Shown: piece by piece, positions 15,923-27,202 of the stretch
Layout: the number at the start of each line of letters is the position of its first letter
Numbering within the stretch: the first letter of the stretch is position 1
Origin: Defluviitaleaceae bacterium
Lineage (GTDB): Bacteria > Bacillota > Clostridia > Lachnospirales > WQUN01
Reading direction: 5' to 3'
DNA: 64,000 bases
Assembly (NCBI GenBank): GCA_009788055.1
Contig: WQSG01000004.1
Location: 23,752-87,751, forward strand
Position numbers and translations under genes: made by a program
The notes under the pieces: generated by a model
Told to the model about the DNA's origin: nothing
Databases searched by the model: none
Seen by the model: the letters and a program-made list of their open reading frames with translations, nothing else

Positions 15923-17883
15923 CGCGTCCCATTCTTTTCGCGCTTGGCTTTTTGATTTTGGGTATAGTAGTTGGGAACGCGGCGGCAGATTTCTTCGCGT
16001 TCTTTTTTATTGCGGCGGTTTTTGTGTGCGCGTTTTTGTATCGGATGTTTAGATATACGCCCGTGATTATTTTCGCGCTGTTTTTTCTGGTTGGCGCGTG
16101 GCGCGTGGAACATAGTTTGTTCAGCCACACCATCGCGGAAACGGAAGCCGCTTTCACGGGAATTGTGCTGGACACGGGCTACACCGCAGGCGGAAATCAG
16201 CGGGCGGTTATTCGCGGCGAACACCCGCAAACGGGCGGGCGCGTTCGCGTCATGGCGTACATACGGCCGCACCAACGCCACGTTTCTTTGGGGCAGGAGG
16301 TGACGGTTACAGGCGAACTTCTGCCGCTTACCCGTGCGGTAAACCCCGAGGGCTACGACCAATTTCAGCATTTGCGTTCGCAAAAAATTGACGCAACAAT
16401 TTGGCCGCAGAGCATACAAACAGGCGAAACCCGCCGAACACTTACGGTAATGCTTAGGCAGTTCCGCGACAGAATCGCCGCCGTGTACGATACCATTCTT
16501 CCCGCCCGAGAGTCTGCCGTAATCAAGTCCATGGTTCTGGGCGACCGCCTCGATTTAGACCGCGACTTGGCAGACCTGTACCGCGTTATGGGCATTTTTC
16601 ACATACTGTCCATTTCGGGCTTGCACGTAACAATTTTAATGGTAGCCGCAAACAAGCTGCTTTCCCTTTTTTTGGAAGAACGACGCGCAGGGTTAATCGT
16701 GCTTACCATCATGCTCCTGTACTGCCTTATGACAGGCGCGGCTGTCGCTACCGTTCGCGCCGTAACCATGGGCGGCGTTCTTGTTGGCGCGAAAATCCTA
16801 TATCGCGAATACGACCTGCTCGCCTCGGTTTCACTAGCCTGCATCGCCCTTCTCATCTACGAACCACTCTACCTCTTCAACGCCGGCTTCCAACTCTCCT
16901 TCGGCGCGGTTTATGGAATTGGAACGCTTACTGCGCCGATTGAACGGTTAATAAAGAAGACCGCGGGGGCTCTGCCCCCACCCCCCCATAAGGGGACAGG
17001 TCCCCTTGACCCCATTCTTTTTGGGATTTCATCTAATGCATCAATTAAAAGCTTATCTGTCGGCATTGCCGCGGTGGTTTCTACGTATATTATTTTTGCG
17101 TTTCATTTTTATGAAATTCCGCTTTATAGTGTTTTGGGAAATTTGGTGATTGCGCCGACTGTTACCATTATTTTGGTGTTGGGGGTTATTGTTGGATTGG
17201 TGGGGCTGGTTTCGATGCCTGTTGCGGAATTATTGGCGGGCGCGGTGTATTTTATTTTGCGGTTTTATGAAGCGGCGGCGATTTTTTTCTCGGGTCTGCC
17301 CTTTGCGATGATAAGAACGGGCGGCGGGAATGTAATTGTTTCCGCATTGGGAGTGCTGGTTTTATGTATGTTCGCGTATACGTTTCATGGTTTTGGGCAA
17401 AATTTTCGTAACCGCATGAAGGTTTTTGCGGTGACTGTGCTGGTGTTGGTTGTTGCGGTTTTTGTGAATGCAAACCCATTTAGCCTACAAGTGACATCAC
17501 TTTATACCCACGGAAATTATATGGTTTTGCGCCGCGCAAACGACACTTTAGTAATCGGTGCGCTTCATGGCGGCGAAGCGGAGTTGCTTCGATATCTGGA
17601 CAAGCGCGGCACAAACCGCGCCGCATTATTGCTAACGCATCCGCCGCGCCCAACCGATACCGAACGCTTAGCGCGTATTCTTCCGCGAATTCACACAATA
17701 TATCTGCCCGCCCACGCAGAAGGCGTAACTGAATCGCTAATGCACGCCACACTACACGAACTGCCCCTTGACGAAATTCGCATTGTATTTCTGCAAGACG
17801 GCGACAAACGCATAACGCGAGATGTATCCGTGCAGGTATCCGCACTGCCCATGGGGCAATTTCATGTCAATATCCACAAATAA
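15919..17883 (+). CDS. comEC: ComEC/Rec2-type DNA uptake channel
   Basis: 654 aa. Domains: N-terminal helices with DUF4131 OB region (about 1-160), Competence domain (about 195-490) with GIFHILSISGLHVTIL and FNAGFQLSFGA, and a C-terminal beta-lactamase-like remnant (about 530-640). The metal motif HxHxDH of ComEC hydrolase domains is replaced by THPPRPTD, so this domain should be inactive. About 28 residues (approx. 348-375, AGALPPPPHKGTGPLDPILF) interrupt the Competence domain just before helix SLSVGIAAVVST; they are encoded by a palindromic repeat. ComEC normally moves single-stranded DNA through the membrane. No comEA or comE partner gene lies nearby. Whether it is still functional is uncertain. 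Confidence 0.88.
   Translation: MTRPILFALGFLILGIVVGNAAADFFAFFFIAAVFVCAFLYRMFRYTPVIIFALFFLVGAWRVEHSLFSHTIAETEAAFTGIVLDTGYTAGGNQRAVIRGEHPQTGGRVRVMAYIRPHQRHVSLGQEVTVTGELLPLTRAVNPEGYDQFQHLRSQKIDATIWPQSIQTGETRRTLTVMLRQFRDRIAAVYDTILPARESAVIKSMVLGDRLDLDRDLADLYRVMGIFHILSISGLHVTILMVAANKLLSLFLEERRAGLIVLTIMLLYCLMTGAAVATVRAVTMGGVLVGAKILYREYDLLASVSLACIALLIYEPLYLFNAGFQLSFGAVYGIGTLTAPIERLIKKTAGALPPPPHKGTGPLDPILFGISSNASIKSLSVGIAAVVSTYIIFAFHFYEIPLYSVLGNLVIAPTVTIILVLGVIVGLVGLVSMPVAELLAGAVYFILRFYEAAAIFFSGLPFAMIRTGGGNVIVSALGVLVLCMFAYTFHGFGQNFRNRMKVFAVTVLVLVVAVFVNANPFSLQVTSLYTHGNYMVLRRANDTLVIGALHGGEAELLRYLDKRGTNRAALLLTHPPRPTDTERLARILPRIHTIYLPAHAEGVTESLMHATLHELPLDEIRIVFLQDGDKRITRDVSVQVSALPMGQFHVNIHK
16958..17015. 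repeat. Half-copy of the palindromic repeat inside comEC (copy C)
   Basis: AGACCGCGGGGGCTCTGCCCCC, split here as AGACCG and GGGGGCTCTGCCCCC, is followed by AAGGGGACAGGTCCCCTTGACCCC. This is the same order as the AAGGGGAC-type end of copies A, G and H read in reverse. The insertion keeps the comEC frame open and adds about 28 codons counting flanking bases. Confidence 0.85.
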
Positions 17884-17925
17884 ATACGACGCAGAAATTT
17901 TCCGCGCCGTATTATTTGCAGTGTC

Positions 17926-18153
17926 CTATCGGTCTGTTGTAACGTGCGTACGGTGGTGTTCCCTTCCGAAGAAGCTGATACAGTAAAGACCGGCAAGCGC
18001 GATAAGGGTATATATAATACGGCTTATGATGCCTTCCATGCCGCCGAAAATAACAGCGATAAGGTCAAATCTAAACAGGCCTATAAGACCCCAATTAACA
18101 GCACCAAGTATTACCAAAGACAAACAAATGTAGTCCCATGTTCTTGAGCGCAT
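17926..18153 (-). CDS. DUF378 membrane protein (YuzA-like)
   Basis: 75 aa; ATG 18153 after GGAAGGAGGAG. Two helices (about 8-28 and 42-62) with the family signature LGAVNWGLIGLF and a closing His-rich tail. DUF378 proteins are small inner-membrane proteins of unknown function. It is convergent with comEC, 42 bp away. Confidence 0.85.
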   Translation of the reverse strand: MRSRTWDYICLSLVILGAVNWGLIGLFRFDLIAVIFGGMEGIISRIIYTLIALAGLYCISFFGREHHRTHVTTDR

Positions 18154-18177
18154 TATTTCTCCTCCTTCCGTCTAATG

Positions 18178-18211
18178 GGCTTGCGGAAATCAGAATAATG
18201 CAAGCCACTTT
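18178..18211. terminator. Possible hairpin terminator
   Basis: GGCTTGC at 18178-18184 pairs with GCAAGCC at 18200-18206 and is followed by ACTTTTT on the plus strand. It sits upstream of the DUF378 gene and shares its core with the hairpin at 724-766. It may stop plus-strand readthrough from comEC, or be a second short repeat family. Weak. Confidence 0.35.
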
Positions 18212-18302
18212 TTCCTATTATCTCTCACGCAAAAGAAAATATGCATTGTTCACCAAAAACCTTGCGCGGCGCATAAGATAAATGTAAGAGGTGATTATTT
18301 TG

Positions 18303-18566
18303 ATGTTTGATGCGCAACTTGCGGGCTTGTTATCGGGAACGCTTTTCAGAAAAATTTTTAATAATGAACAACTATCGCTTTTCGAGTATAATTCACTTGT
18401 TGGGCTGTTGATAAACAATAACATTCCGTTCGATATGGCATTTGTTTCGGGAACACGAAAGAACCCCGCGTCCCTGCAATTGACAATTCACGTAAACCCA
18501 ACAGCAACAATGGTGCTGGTAATTTCGCTTGAACCGGGTTCGTCGGTATTTTCGCCCAGCCCGTAA
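18303..18566 (+). CDS. Hypothetical small protein
   Basis: 87 aa; ATG 18303 preceded by AGAGGTGA at 8 nt, a good ribosome site. I do not recognise it. The N-terminal half is helical (MFDAQLAGLLSGTLFRKIF). The C-terminal half contains strand-like segments (LQLTIHVNP and MVLVISLEP), suggesting a small alpha/beta cytosolic domain with no signal peptide. Its stop codon abuts a fragment of the palindromic repeat, so the C-terminus could have been altered by that insertion. It lies 41 bp before the EamA gene and could be co-transcribed. Confidence 0.6.
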   Translation: MFDAQLAGLLSGTLFRKIFNNEQLSLFEYNSLVGLLINNNIPFDMAFVSGTRKNPASLQLTIHVNPTATMVLVISLEPGSSVFSPSP

Positions 18567-18591
18567 AGTTTTTTGCCGAACTTTTTTGAAG
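18565..18591. repeat. Fragment of the palindromic repeat
   Basis: AAAGTTTTTTGCCGAACTTTTTTGAA matches the AAAGTTTTTTGTCGAACTTTTTTTCAA module of copy F with few changes. Only this module is present. It fills most of the gap between the hypothetical gene and the EamA gene. Confidence 0.6.
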
Positions 18592-18607
18592 AAAAGGAGC
18601 TTTCCAC

Positions 18608-19498
18608 ATGGAATTATGGCTTTTTTACGCGGCGGGCGCGGCAGTTTTTGCCGCCCTTGTAACAATTCTTGCAAAAATCGGAATAAAAGACGTAGAGTCA
18701 AACCTTGCCACGGCAATCCGAACAATGGTCGTTTTGGTTTTCGCGTGGCTGATGGTTTTTCTGGTCGGCTCGCAAAATCAAATTTTCCACGCCGACGCAA
18801 GAACGTGGACGTTTCTCATTCTTTCAGGTCTTGCAACTGGCGGCTCGTGGCTTTGCTATTTCCGCGCACTAAAAATGGGCGCGGTAAAACGTGTCGCGCC
18901 GCTAAAAAAAAGCAGTACAATCCTCACCATGATTTTGGCATTCATCTTCCTTGGCGAACCAATCGGCGTGTTTACTATTATCGGCATGGTACTTATGGCA
19001 ATCGGCACATTTCTAATGGTCGAACCTTCCGCGAAAAAAAAATCTGAAGAAGCAGAAAATTCCAAAAACCACGGCTGGCTCTTCTTCGGAATAATAGCGG
19101 CGGTTTTCGCAAGCCTTACCGCAATCCTTGCGACAATCGGCTTCCAATACATCGACGCAAGCCTTGGCACCGCCATCCGAACAATGGCAGTCGTCCCCAT
19201 AAGCTGGCTTATGGTACTACTCACCCGCAAAAAAAATACGCCCCCAAGCGCAATTTCCAAAAAAAGTTGGCTGTTCCTCGTCCTTTCAGGCATCGCCACA
19301 GGCGCAAGCTGGCTCCTTTTCTTCCGCGCCCTCCAACTAGGCCCCGCAAGCCACGTCGTCCCCATAGACAAATTAAGCATCGTCCTCACAATGCTGTTCG
19401 CCCGCATCTTCCTCCGCGAAACCTTCTCCAAACGAAATCTGATTGGCCTCGCCCTCCTCACTGTCGGCACGTTAATTGTCGCAGGAATATTCTTTTAA
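18608..19498 (+). CDS. EamA/DMT-family transporter
   Basis: 296 aa; ATG after AAAAGGAGCTTTCCAC. Ten predicted helices in two tandem EamA repeats: LATAIRTMVVLVFAWLMV in the first and LGTAIRTMAVVPISWLMV in the second are clear internal copies. Each half also has an LSG(L/I)ATG(G/A)SWL motif. Drug/metabolite transporter superfamily members export metabolites or amino acids. The substrate is not predictable. Confidence 0.9.
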   Translation: MELWLFYAAGAAVFAALVTILAKIGIKDVESNLATAIRTMVVLVFAWLMVFLVGSQNQIFHADARTWTFLILSGLATGGSWLCYFRALKMGAVKRVAPLKKSSTILTMILAFIFLGEPIGVFTIIGMVLMAIGTFLMVEPSAKKKSEEAENSKNHGWLFFGIIAAVFASLTAILATIGFQYIDASLGTAIRTMAVVPISWLMVLLTRKKNTPPSAISKKSWLFLVLSGIATGASWLLFFRALQLGPASHVVPIDKLSIVLTMLFARIFLRETFSKRNLIGLALLTVGTLIVAGIFF

Positions 19499-19511
19499 TC
19501 ACGCAAAAAAA

Positions 19512-19537
19512 GAGGAAATGACATTCGCCATTTCCTC
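19512..19537 (-). terminator. Intrinsic terminator of the atp operon
   Basis: GAGGAAATG at 19512-19520 pairs with CATTTCCTC at 19529-19537 around an 8-nt loop. On the minus strand the stem is followed by CTTTTTTTG. It lies about 25 bp past the atpC stop and also separates atp from the convergent EamA gene. Confidence 0.85.
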
Positions 19538-19560
19538 GTAATTACATAGTTTTTAACTTA

Positions 19561-20013
19561 CTATTTTCCTGCCGTACCTGCAACATCCAGTTGAATTTGA
19601 CAACGGTGAATGTCTTTGCGGTAGGCTGTTTTTTCGTTAAAATCTGATGCCGCATCACAAAGGCGTTGGTACTCCTTCATTTTTGCAGTAACCTCTGCGG
19701 TATCAATTTCATCGGGTTTGTATGCGGCATCGGAAAGAATGGTAAGGATATCATCGCTTACGTGCGCAACGCCACCCAATACAACCATTTGACTTTCTTG
19801 GTTGCTTGCTTCCTCATCAAAAATCCGCAAAACCCCCGAGTCAAGCACCGCCGAAACAGGCATACGCCCGGGCAAAATGCCCATATCACCCGTTGTACAT
19901 CGCATAATTACCATGTCAACGGATTTTTGAAATTTGTAGGGGCTTTTGTCTGTTGCCATTGTAGGCGCAATAACCCGCAACTCTATTTTTTTATCAGACA
20001 CAACTTCTGCCAT
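19561..20013 (-). CDS. atpC: ATP synthase epsilon subunit
   Basis: 150 aa. Last gene of the operon. An N-terminal beta-sandwich with GDMGILPGRMPVSAVLDSG, the epsilon signature, is followed by a C-terminal helical hairpin (about 100-145) that can inhibit ATP hydrolysis. The C-terminal part has extra residues after the usual hairpin (AYRKDIHRCQIQLDVAG). It forms part of the central stalk with gamma. Seventeen bases separate it from atpD. Confidence 0.93.
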   Translation of the reverse strand: MAEVVSDKKIELRVIAPTMATDKSPYKFQKSVDMVIMRCTTGDMGILPGRMPVSAVLDSGVLRIFDEEASNQESQMVVLGGVAHVSDDILTILSDAAYKPDEIDTAEVTAKMKEYQRLCDAASDFNEKTAYRKDIHRCQIQLDVAGTAGK

Positions 20014-20030
20014 TTTTTTGACCCCCGCCC

Positions 20031-22462
<2,432 letters not shown>

Positions 22463-22468
22463 ACGTCA

Positions 22469-24025
22469 TCACGCTCCTTTTTTAAAAGTTGCTTTGAATG
22501 ACGCGATTGCCTTATCAATTTCATCGCCCAGTTCCTTGCTTATTTGCTTTTCGGTTCTGATTTTATCCAGAATACCGCTGTGTTGCTCTGTGAAAAATTT
22601 AATGAACGCCGCTTCCATAGCTTGGATATCTTCAACAGCAATATCTGAAGCATGGCGTCGTGTAATCAGGTAGAACAAAAGAACCTGTTGCTCAACGGGC
22701 AAGGGCGCGTTTTGCGGTTGTTTAAGAATTTCAACAATGCGGCGACCTTGGTCAAGACGCTCAAGGGTATCCTTTGTAAGGTCTGAACCGAACTGCGCGA
22801 AAGATTCAAGCTCGCGGAACTGTGCAAGTTCAAGACGAAGCGGGCCGGCAAGTGATTTCATTGCCTTAATCTGCGCCGCACCACCTACGCGGGAAACGGA
22901 AAGACCGGGGTTGATAGCCGGACGAATACCTTTGTTGAAGGATTCAGACTCAAGGAAAATTTGCCCGTCTGTGATAGAGATAACGTTTGTTGGGATATAT
23001 GCGGAAATGTCACCGGCTTGCGTTTCGATAATGGGAAGTGCGGTAAGCGTTCCGCCGCCGCGTTCCTTCGTTAAGCAAGCCGCTCTTTCCAGCAAGCGTG
23101 AGTGCAAGTAGAAAACGTCACCCGGATATGCCTCGCGTCCGGGAGGACGGCGGAGCAAAAGGCTCAATGCGCGGTAAGCAACAGCGTGCTTGGAAAGGTC
23201 GTCATAAACCACAAGAACGTCTTTTCCTTCTTCCATCCATTCCTCACCGATAGCACAGCCCGCATAAGGCGCGATGTACTGCATTGGCGCGGAATCGGAA
23301 GCGTTCGCGCTTACGATACAGGTATATTCCAGCGCACCTGCGTCTTCAAGTGTACGCGCAACACGCGCAACCGTTGAAGCTTTTTGCCCGATGGCAACAT
23401 ACACGCAGTAAACCCGTGTATCCTTTTCACCAGCTTTTGGTGCGGGAAGTTTTTTATTGATAAGAGCTTGGTTGATAATCGTGTCAATTGCAATCGCGGT
23501 TTTTCCTGTTTGGCGGTCGCCAATGATAAGCTCGCGCTGTCCGCGACCAATAGGAATCATTGCGTCGATTGCTTTAATGCCCGTTTGCATTGGCGTATTA
23601 ACCTCGGAGCGTTCGATAACGCCGGGCGCGATACGCTCAACTACGCGGGTTTTCTTTGCGGCTACAGGCCCTTTGTTGTCTACGGGCGCACCTGTCGGGT
23701 CTACAACCCTACCAAGAAGCGCGTCGCCTACGGGAACCTCCGCAATACGACCGGTACGTTTTACCGGGTCGCCCTCACTAACATGGTCGTCCGCACCAAG
23801 GAGTACAGCACCAATGCTGTCCTCGTCAAGGTTTAGCGCGATACCGAACAAATCGCCCGGGAACTCTAAAAGCTCACCACTCATGGCATTGTTCAGCCCG
23901 TAAACGCGGGCTATTCCGTCACCCACATGGATAACGCTTCCCGCCTCGGCAACGTCCATTTTCGAGGAATAAGATTTTATCTGTTGCTTGATAATGGAAC
24001 TAACTTCATCAGGTCTAAGTATCAT
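22469..24025 (-). CDS. atpA: ATP synthase alpha subunit
   Basis: 518 aa, full length. Non-catalytic nucleotide-binding subunit of F1: Walker [10 protein letters not shown], the signature [14 protein letters not shown], and the arginine finger inside it. Six bases separate it from atpG, and atpH lies 6 bp upstream, as in most F-type operons. Confidence 0.97.
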   Translation of the reverse strand: MILRPDEVSSIIKQQIKSYSSKMDVAEAGSVIHVGDGIARVYGLNNAMSGELLEFPGDLFGIALNLDEDSIGAVLLGADDHVSEGDPVKRTGRIAEVPVGDALLGRVVDPTGAPVDNKGPVAAKKTRVVERIAPGVIERSEVNTPMQTGIKAIDAMIPIGRGQRELIIGDRQTGKTAIAIDTIINQALINKKLPAPKAGEKDTRVYCVYVAIGQKASTVARVARTLEDAGALEYTCIVSANASDSAPMQYIAPYAGCAIGEEWMEEGKDVLVVYDDLSKHAVAYRALSLLLRRPPGREAYPGDVFYLHSRLLERAACLTKERGGGTLTALPIIETQAGDISAYIPTNVISITDGQIFLESESFNKGIRPAINPGLSVSRVGGAAQIKAMKSLAGPLRLELAQFRELESFAQFGSDLTKDTLERLDQGRRIVEILKQPQNAPLPVEQQVLLFYLITRRHASDIAVEDIQAMEAAFIKFFTEQHSGILDKIRTEKQISKELGDEIDKAIASFKATFKKGA

Positions 24026-24031
24026 AAGAAC

Positions 24032-24562
24032 TTACTCCCCTTTAAGGTTTTCTTTCATATCTTTTAACATTTTGCGCACCGTGCGGTCTAAAAAGTAGCC
24101 GTCAACATGAATGCTTATGCCCGCAATAACAGACGGGTCTACCAAAACGGTAACATCCACTTGTTTGTTCAGCTTTTTTTCAAGAAGCGCGGTAATTTGA
24201 GCTGCTTGCTCGTCGGTTAAAGGCACGGCGGAAACAACCCTTGCGGTGGTTTGCCGATTATGCTCTCTAATCATGTCTACAAGCTTGTTTAAGGCAGACA
24301 AAAGATAAGCTTCGCGATTTTTGGAAATTACAAGCCGCATAAAGCCAAGGAGGTCTTGATGGATATGCTCCTCGAAGGCTTTTTGCAGGAACGCAAATTT
24401 TTCCTCCGAAGCAATGCGCGGATGTGTGAGGATACGCTGTGCGTCCTCACTTTCTATGTTGTCACGCACAAGCTGTGCCTGCTCAAGATAATCGTTTAAC
24501 AATCCGCTTTCTTGTGAAATACCAAACAAAGCGGTAGCGTAACGAATGCCAAGGTCTGCCAC
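24032..24562 (-). CDS. atpH: ATP synthase delta subunit
   Basis: 176 aa. Connects the peripheral stalk to alpha3beta3. The N-terminal six-helix domain starts RYATALFGISQE and contains HPRIASEEKFAFLQKAF. The C-terminal region has the signature DPSVIAGISIHVDGYFLDRTVRKML, split here at DPSVIAGI and LDRTVRKML. Ribosome site AGGAGG before the start. Confidence 0.95.
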   Translation of the reverse strand: MADLGIRYATALFGISQESGLLNDYLEQAQLVRDNIESEDAQRILTHPRIASEEKFAFLQKAFEEHIHQDLLGFMRLVISKNREAYLLSALNKLVDMIREHNRQTTARVVSAVPLTDEQAAQITALLEKKLNKQVDVTVLVDPSVIAGISIHVDGYFLDRTVRKMLKDMKENLKGE

Positions 24563-24596
24563 TGTGAAGACCTCCTAGTAGTTTCTTTTTTGCCGC

Positions 24597-25172
24597 TTAC
24601 GCGGTTGCAGACTCCGCAAAAGCCGTTGTGGCTTCAAGCTCGGTCATTGCTTCTGAAAACAATTTGTCGTGTGCGGTTTTGTCTATGGTTGCAGAAATAA
24701 GTTTCGCCGCCATATCCGTAGAGATATCAATGATAGCTTGGTGAACCGCGCCTTTAAGCTGTTCTTTTTCCGTAGCGATATCGCGTTCTGCACGGCTTTT
24801 AACCTCGGCAGCATCGGCTTTCGCTGTTTCAAGAATCTTATCGCGGTTTTCACTTGCAAGCTTGCGCGCTTCTTCCAAAATGGCGGCGCGTTCCACTTCG
24901 ATATCTTTTACTTTTTGTTCGTATTGCGTTTTAAGTTCAGCCGCAGTTGCTTTATTTTGCGCGGCATCCTTCATGTCGCCCTCAACGCGGTCTGCGCGGG
25001 CTTGAAGGACTTTCTTCACGGGCTTATAAAGAAGCCACGTAAGAAGAATCGCAAGCAAAATGAAGTTGAGAAGATTCGGTATCCCATCGATAAAGTTTTG
25101 CATATCAAGGTTGAGAATCCCTCTTGATTCGGGTGTGGCTGACAACAAAAACAGAGGATTCAATTGAACCAT
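24597..25172 (-). CDS. atpF: ATP synthase b subunit
   Basis: 191 aa from ATG 25172. AGGAG touches that ATG directly, while a TTG three codons later (25163) has better spacing, so the true start may be 25163. One N-terminal membrane helix (about 32-50, LLNFILLAILLTWLLYKPV) is followed by a long charged coiled coil (about 55-165) that forms the peripheral stalk. Sits between atpE and atpH. Confidence 0.94.
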   Translation of the reverse strand: MVQLNPLFLLSATPESRGILNLDMQNFIDGIPNLLNFILLAILLTWLLYKPVKKVLQARADRVEGDMKDAAQNKATAAELKTQYEQKVKDIEVERAAILEEARKLASENRDKILETAKADAAEVKSRAERDIATEKEQLKGAVHQAIIDISTDMAAKLISATIDKTAHDKLFSEAMTELEATTAFAESATA

Positions 25173-25184
25173 CTCCTACTTTAA

Positions 25185-25460
25185 TTAAACTCCAAAAGCG
25201 GCGAATAGTTGGTTAAGGGGTGCGTTTGCGAAAATCAAAAGGAACGCGATAAGCAACCCGTAAACACCAGATGTTTCCGCAAGGCCGCAACCGATAAGCA
25301 TGGTTGTTGTAATAGAGCCTTTTGCCTCGGGTTGACGTGCGATTGCCTCAACGGCGGCGGCTGCAACTTTACCTTGCCCAAGTGTTGTTAAAACACCGTT
25401 CAAAAGCGCGATTGCGGCTGCAATGTTAGCCAAACCAACGGCCAGTGCTAATGTTTCCAT
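25185..25460 (-). CDS. atpE: ATP synthase c subunit with Na+-type ligand pattern
   Basis: 91 aa, two helices joined by the polar loop ARQPEAKG. Rotor ring subunit. The carboxylate is Glu in GLAETSGVYG. Gln before the loop (ARQPE), Glu, the following hydroxyl residue (Thr) and the Tyr five residues after Glu match the Na+ ligands known from Ilyobacter (Gln32, Glu65, Ser66, Tyr70). A sodium-driven or sodium-capable ring is therefore likely; selectivity itself is inference. Confidence 0.95.
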   Translation of the reverse strand: METLALAVGLANIAAAIALLNGVLTTLGQGKVAAAAVEAIARQPEAKGSITTTMLIGCGLAETSGVYGLLIAFLLIFANAPLNQLFAAFGV

Positions 25461-25507
25461 GAAAAATTCCTCCTTGAGAAATAAATTTTATATCAGTCGT
25501 AAAGCTC

Positions 25508-26194
25508 TTAATCTTCTGCCGCTAAGCTTACAAACGTAAGACTTAGCATGGTGAAGATAACTGCTTGAAGAGCCCCGACAGCGATATCAAAAAATATGTG
25601 AAGCGGAACAGGTATTGCAATATTTACAATGGGCACGGCATACAGCAATGACATCAGAATCATACCGCCCAAAATATTGCCGAACAAACGGAAACTAAGC
25701 GAAATTGGACGCGCAAGCTCACCGATAACATTAAGCGGCGCGAAAACGAAAACAGGTTCGAGGAATATTCCCCGTAAGTACGACTTGGCGCGATGCCTTA
25801 TGCCCGCGAACTGGATTAAGAAGAAAGTGGACAGTGCAAGCGGGAATGTCATTCCCCAGTCTGCGGTGGGGGGACGAAGCCCAGTTACGCCAATTACATT
25901 TGAAACGAACAAGAACGCAAAAAGTGCGAAGAACCACGGCGCAAGATACATTACCGTTTTGTTTGCGTTACTTCCGTAGAAGCCTTCCCAACCGTCAACC
26001 ATCATTTCAACAAGGTTTTGCAAGCCTTTTGGCTTATCTGACGGATTCCAACTGCTTGATTTAATACGCACAATAACCGCGAATAATATAAGCAAACCCA
26101 TGACAATCCATGTGTTTACAGTGGTTTCCGTGATTAGGAACTCAAACCCGAATAATTCTAATGCTCCAAAAACATTTACGTCAAAGCTTAACAA
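25508..26194 (-). CDS. atpB: ATP synthase a subunit
   Basis: 228 aa from TTG 26194, preceded by AAGGCGGGGG; an in-frame extension upstream overlaps atpI in basic shadow sequence. Five or six helices. The essential Arg of the ion path lies in GELARPISLSFRLFGNILGG. The start of the protein, LLSFDVNVFGALELFGFEF, is typical of clostridial subunit a. Forms the stator half-channel against the c ring. Confidence 0.94.
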   Translation of the reverse strand: MLSFDVNVFGALELFGFEFLITETTVNTWIVMGLLILFAVIVRIKSSSWNPSDKPKGLQNLVEMMVDGWEGFYGSNANKTVMYLAPWFFALFAFLFVSNVIGVTGLRPPTADWGMTFPLALSTFFLIQFAGIRHRAKSYLRGIFLEPVFVFAPLNVIGELARPISLSFRLFGNILGGMILMSLLYAVPIVNIAIPVPLHIFFDIAVGALQAVIFTMLSLTFVSLAAED

Positions 26195-26207
26195 AGTAAC
26201 CCCCGCC

Positions 26208-26834
26208 TTATTGCACTTCGGACTCGGTTTCTTCGGCCGATTCTTCTGCCGCCTGCTCCGCGCCGATTGCATTTAATTCGTCAATTGCACTTTGGGTAAC
26301 GCTTTTTGTTGATTTTTCGGAACTTTGCGGAAGCGGACTGTCTTCCAGTGCTTCCCGCATAAAGAACCGCATGGAGTACATTGCAAGGGGAAATGTGAAA
26401 ATCCCGAAGAATGCACCAAAGAAATTAATATATTGCGGATTGCCCGCCTCGTTTGTTTGTGTGTTGTGCAACCAGCCAACAAGGAAAAGCACTGCGGCAG
26501 TAAGCACCAAACGAGTAAAGTATTGCCCTTGTAAGTAGAGTTTTGCCGAAACGGCATCGCGCTGTACGGCGTTGCTTACAGCACGTTTCATAAGAAGAAC
26601 TTTTGCGATATTTAGAAACATTACCGCGCCAACCCCCATGCCGAACGGAATTGCGTCCGCGACACTTGCACCTTCTGCATTGTTTACCCCCATCATTACG
26701 GCAAGCGCAACAGAGGGCTCGGGGCTACCTGATATATACATATGAACGGCAAGGCCGCATAATGTCATTACAGCACTGAGAGCGACAATCACCATTATCA
26801 GTTTGTTGGCAACTGCGTCCATGGAAAACTCCAT
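26208..26834 (-). CDS. atpI: ATP synthase subunit I-like membrane protein
   Basis: 208 aa; ATG 26834 has AAAGGG at 8 nt, while ATG 26840 is too close to it. Four helices in the AtpI arrangement, with an unusual Gly/Ala-rich insertion between helices 1 and 2 (MMGVNNAEGASVADAI) and an acidic C-terminal tail of about 50 residues (EQAAEESAEETESE). AtpI assists c-ring assembly or Mg2+ handling in related operons. The divergence is high, so the name rests on position and topology. Confidence 0.75.
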   Translation of the reverse strand: MEFSMDAVANKLIMVIVALSAVMTLCGLAVHMYISGSPEPSVALAVMMGVNNAEGASVADAIPFGMGVGAVMFLNIAKVLLMKRAVSNAVQRDAVSAKLYLQGQYFTRLVLTAAVLFLVGWLHNTQTNEAGNPQYINFFGAFFGIFTFPLAMYSMRFFMREALEDSPLPQSSEKSTKSVTQSAIDELNAIGAEQAAEESAEETESEVQ

Positions 26835-26857
26835 AAACATACCCTTTCAGCCGAAAG

Positions 26858-27088
26858 TTAGAATTTTTTTGCGATATCGTACATTGACTTAAAGCCCGCA
26901 AGACATCCCAGCAAAGAGAAAATGATTAGAAGCAACGGGTCTGTGCCGAGACGGCTGTCCAAAAACAGCCCCAGCAAAACGCCCACAAGCACACATGATG
27001 CAACGGATATCGCAATTTGCGACACGCAACCCATTGCACGCATAATGTTCTTTCTGTCTTGTTTGGAAAATTTTGAATGCTTTTCCAA
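26858..27088 (-). CDS. atpZ: AtpZ-like two-helix protein
   Basis: 76 aa; TTG start after AGGTGAAGCG. Two helices (about 20-42 and 50-70) with GVLLGLFLDSRLGTDPLLLI, the AtpZ/AtpI-family signature. In sodium and proton F-type operons AtpZ sits first and forms a small membrane complex with AtpI. It is the first gene of this operon, 34 bp after the promoter. Confidence 0.85.
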   Translation of the reverse strand: MEKHSKFSKQDRKNIMRAMGCVSQIAISVASCVLVGVLLGLFLDSRLGTDPLLLIIFSLLGCLAGFKSMYDIAKKF

Positions 27089-27121
27089 CGCTTCACCTGT
27101 CTTCCGTAAAATCCTTAGACA

Positions 27122-27149
27122 ATGATATCCTATTTTGGGAAAATGTCAA
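27122..27149 (-). promoter_or_regulatory. Sigma-A-type promoter of the atp operon
   Basis: On the minus strand TTGACA (27149-27144) and TATCAT (27127-27122) with 16-bp spacing, 34 bp upstream of the atpZ start. This is the only strong promoter-like signal before the operon. Confidence 0.75.
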
Positions 27150-27202
27150 GACATTAAAAATTGTAACATATCTGACATAATTAGAATCATTTTGCAAACA
27201 TT

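Noticed and set aside
24597..25127. Plus-strand open frames across the atp operon
   Set aside because: They run opposite conserved atp genes and have no recognisable motifs.
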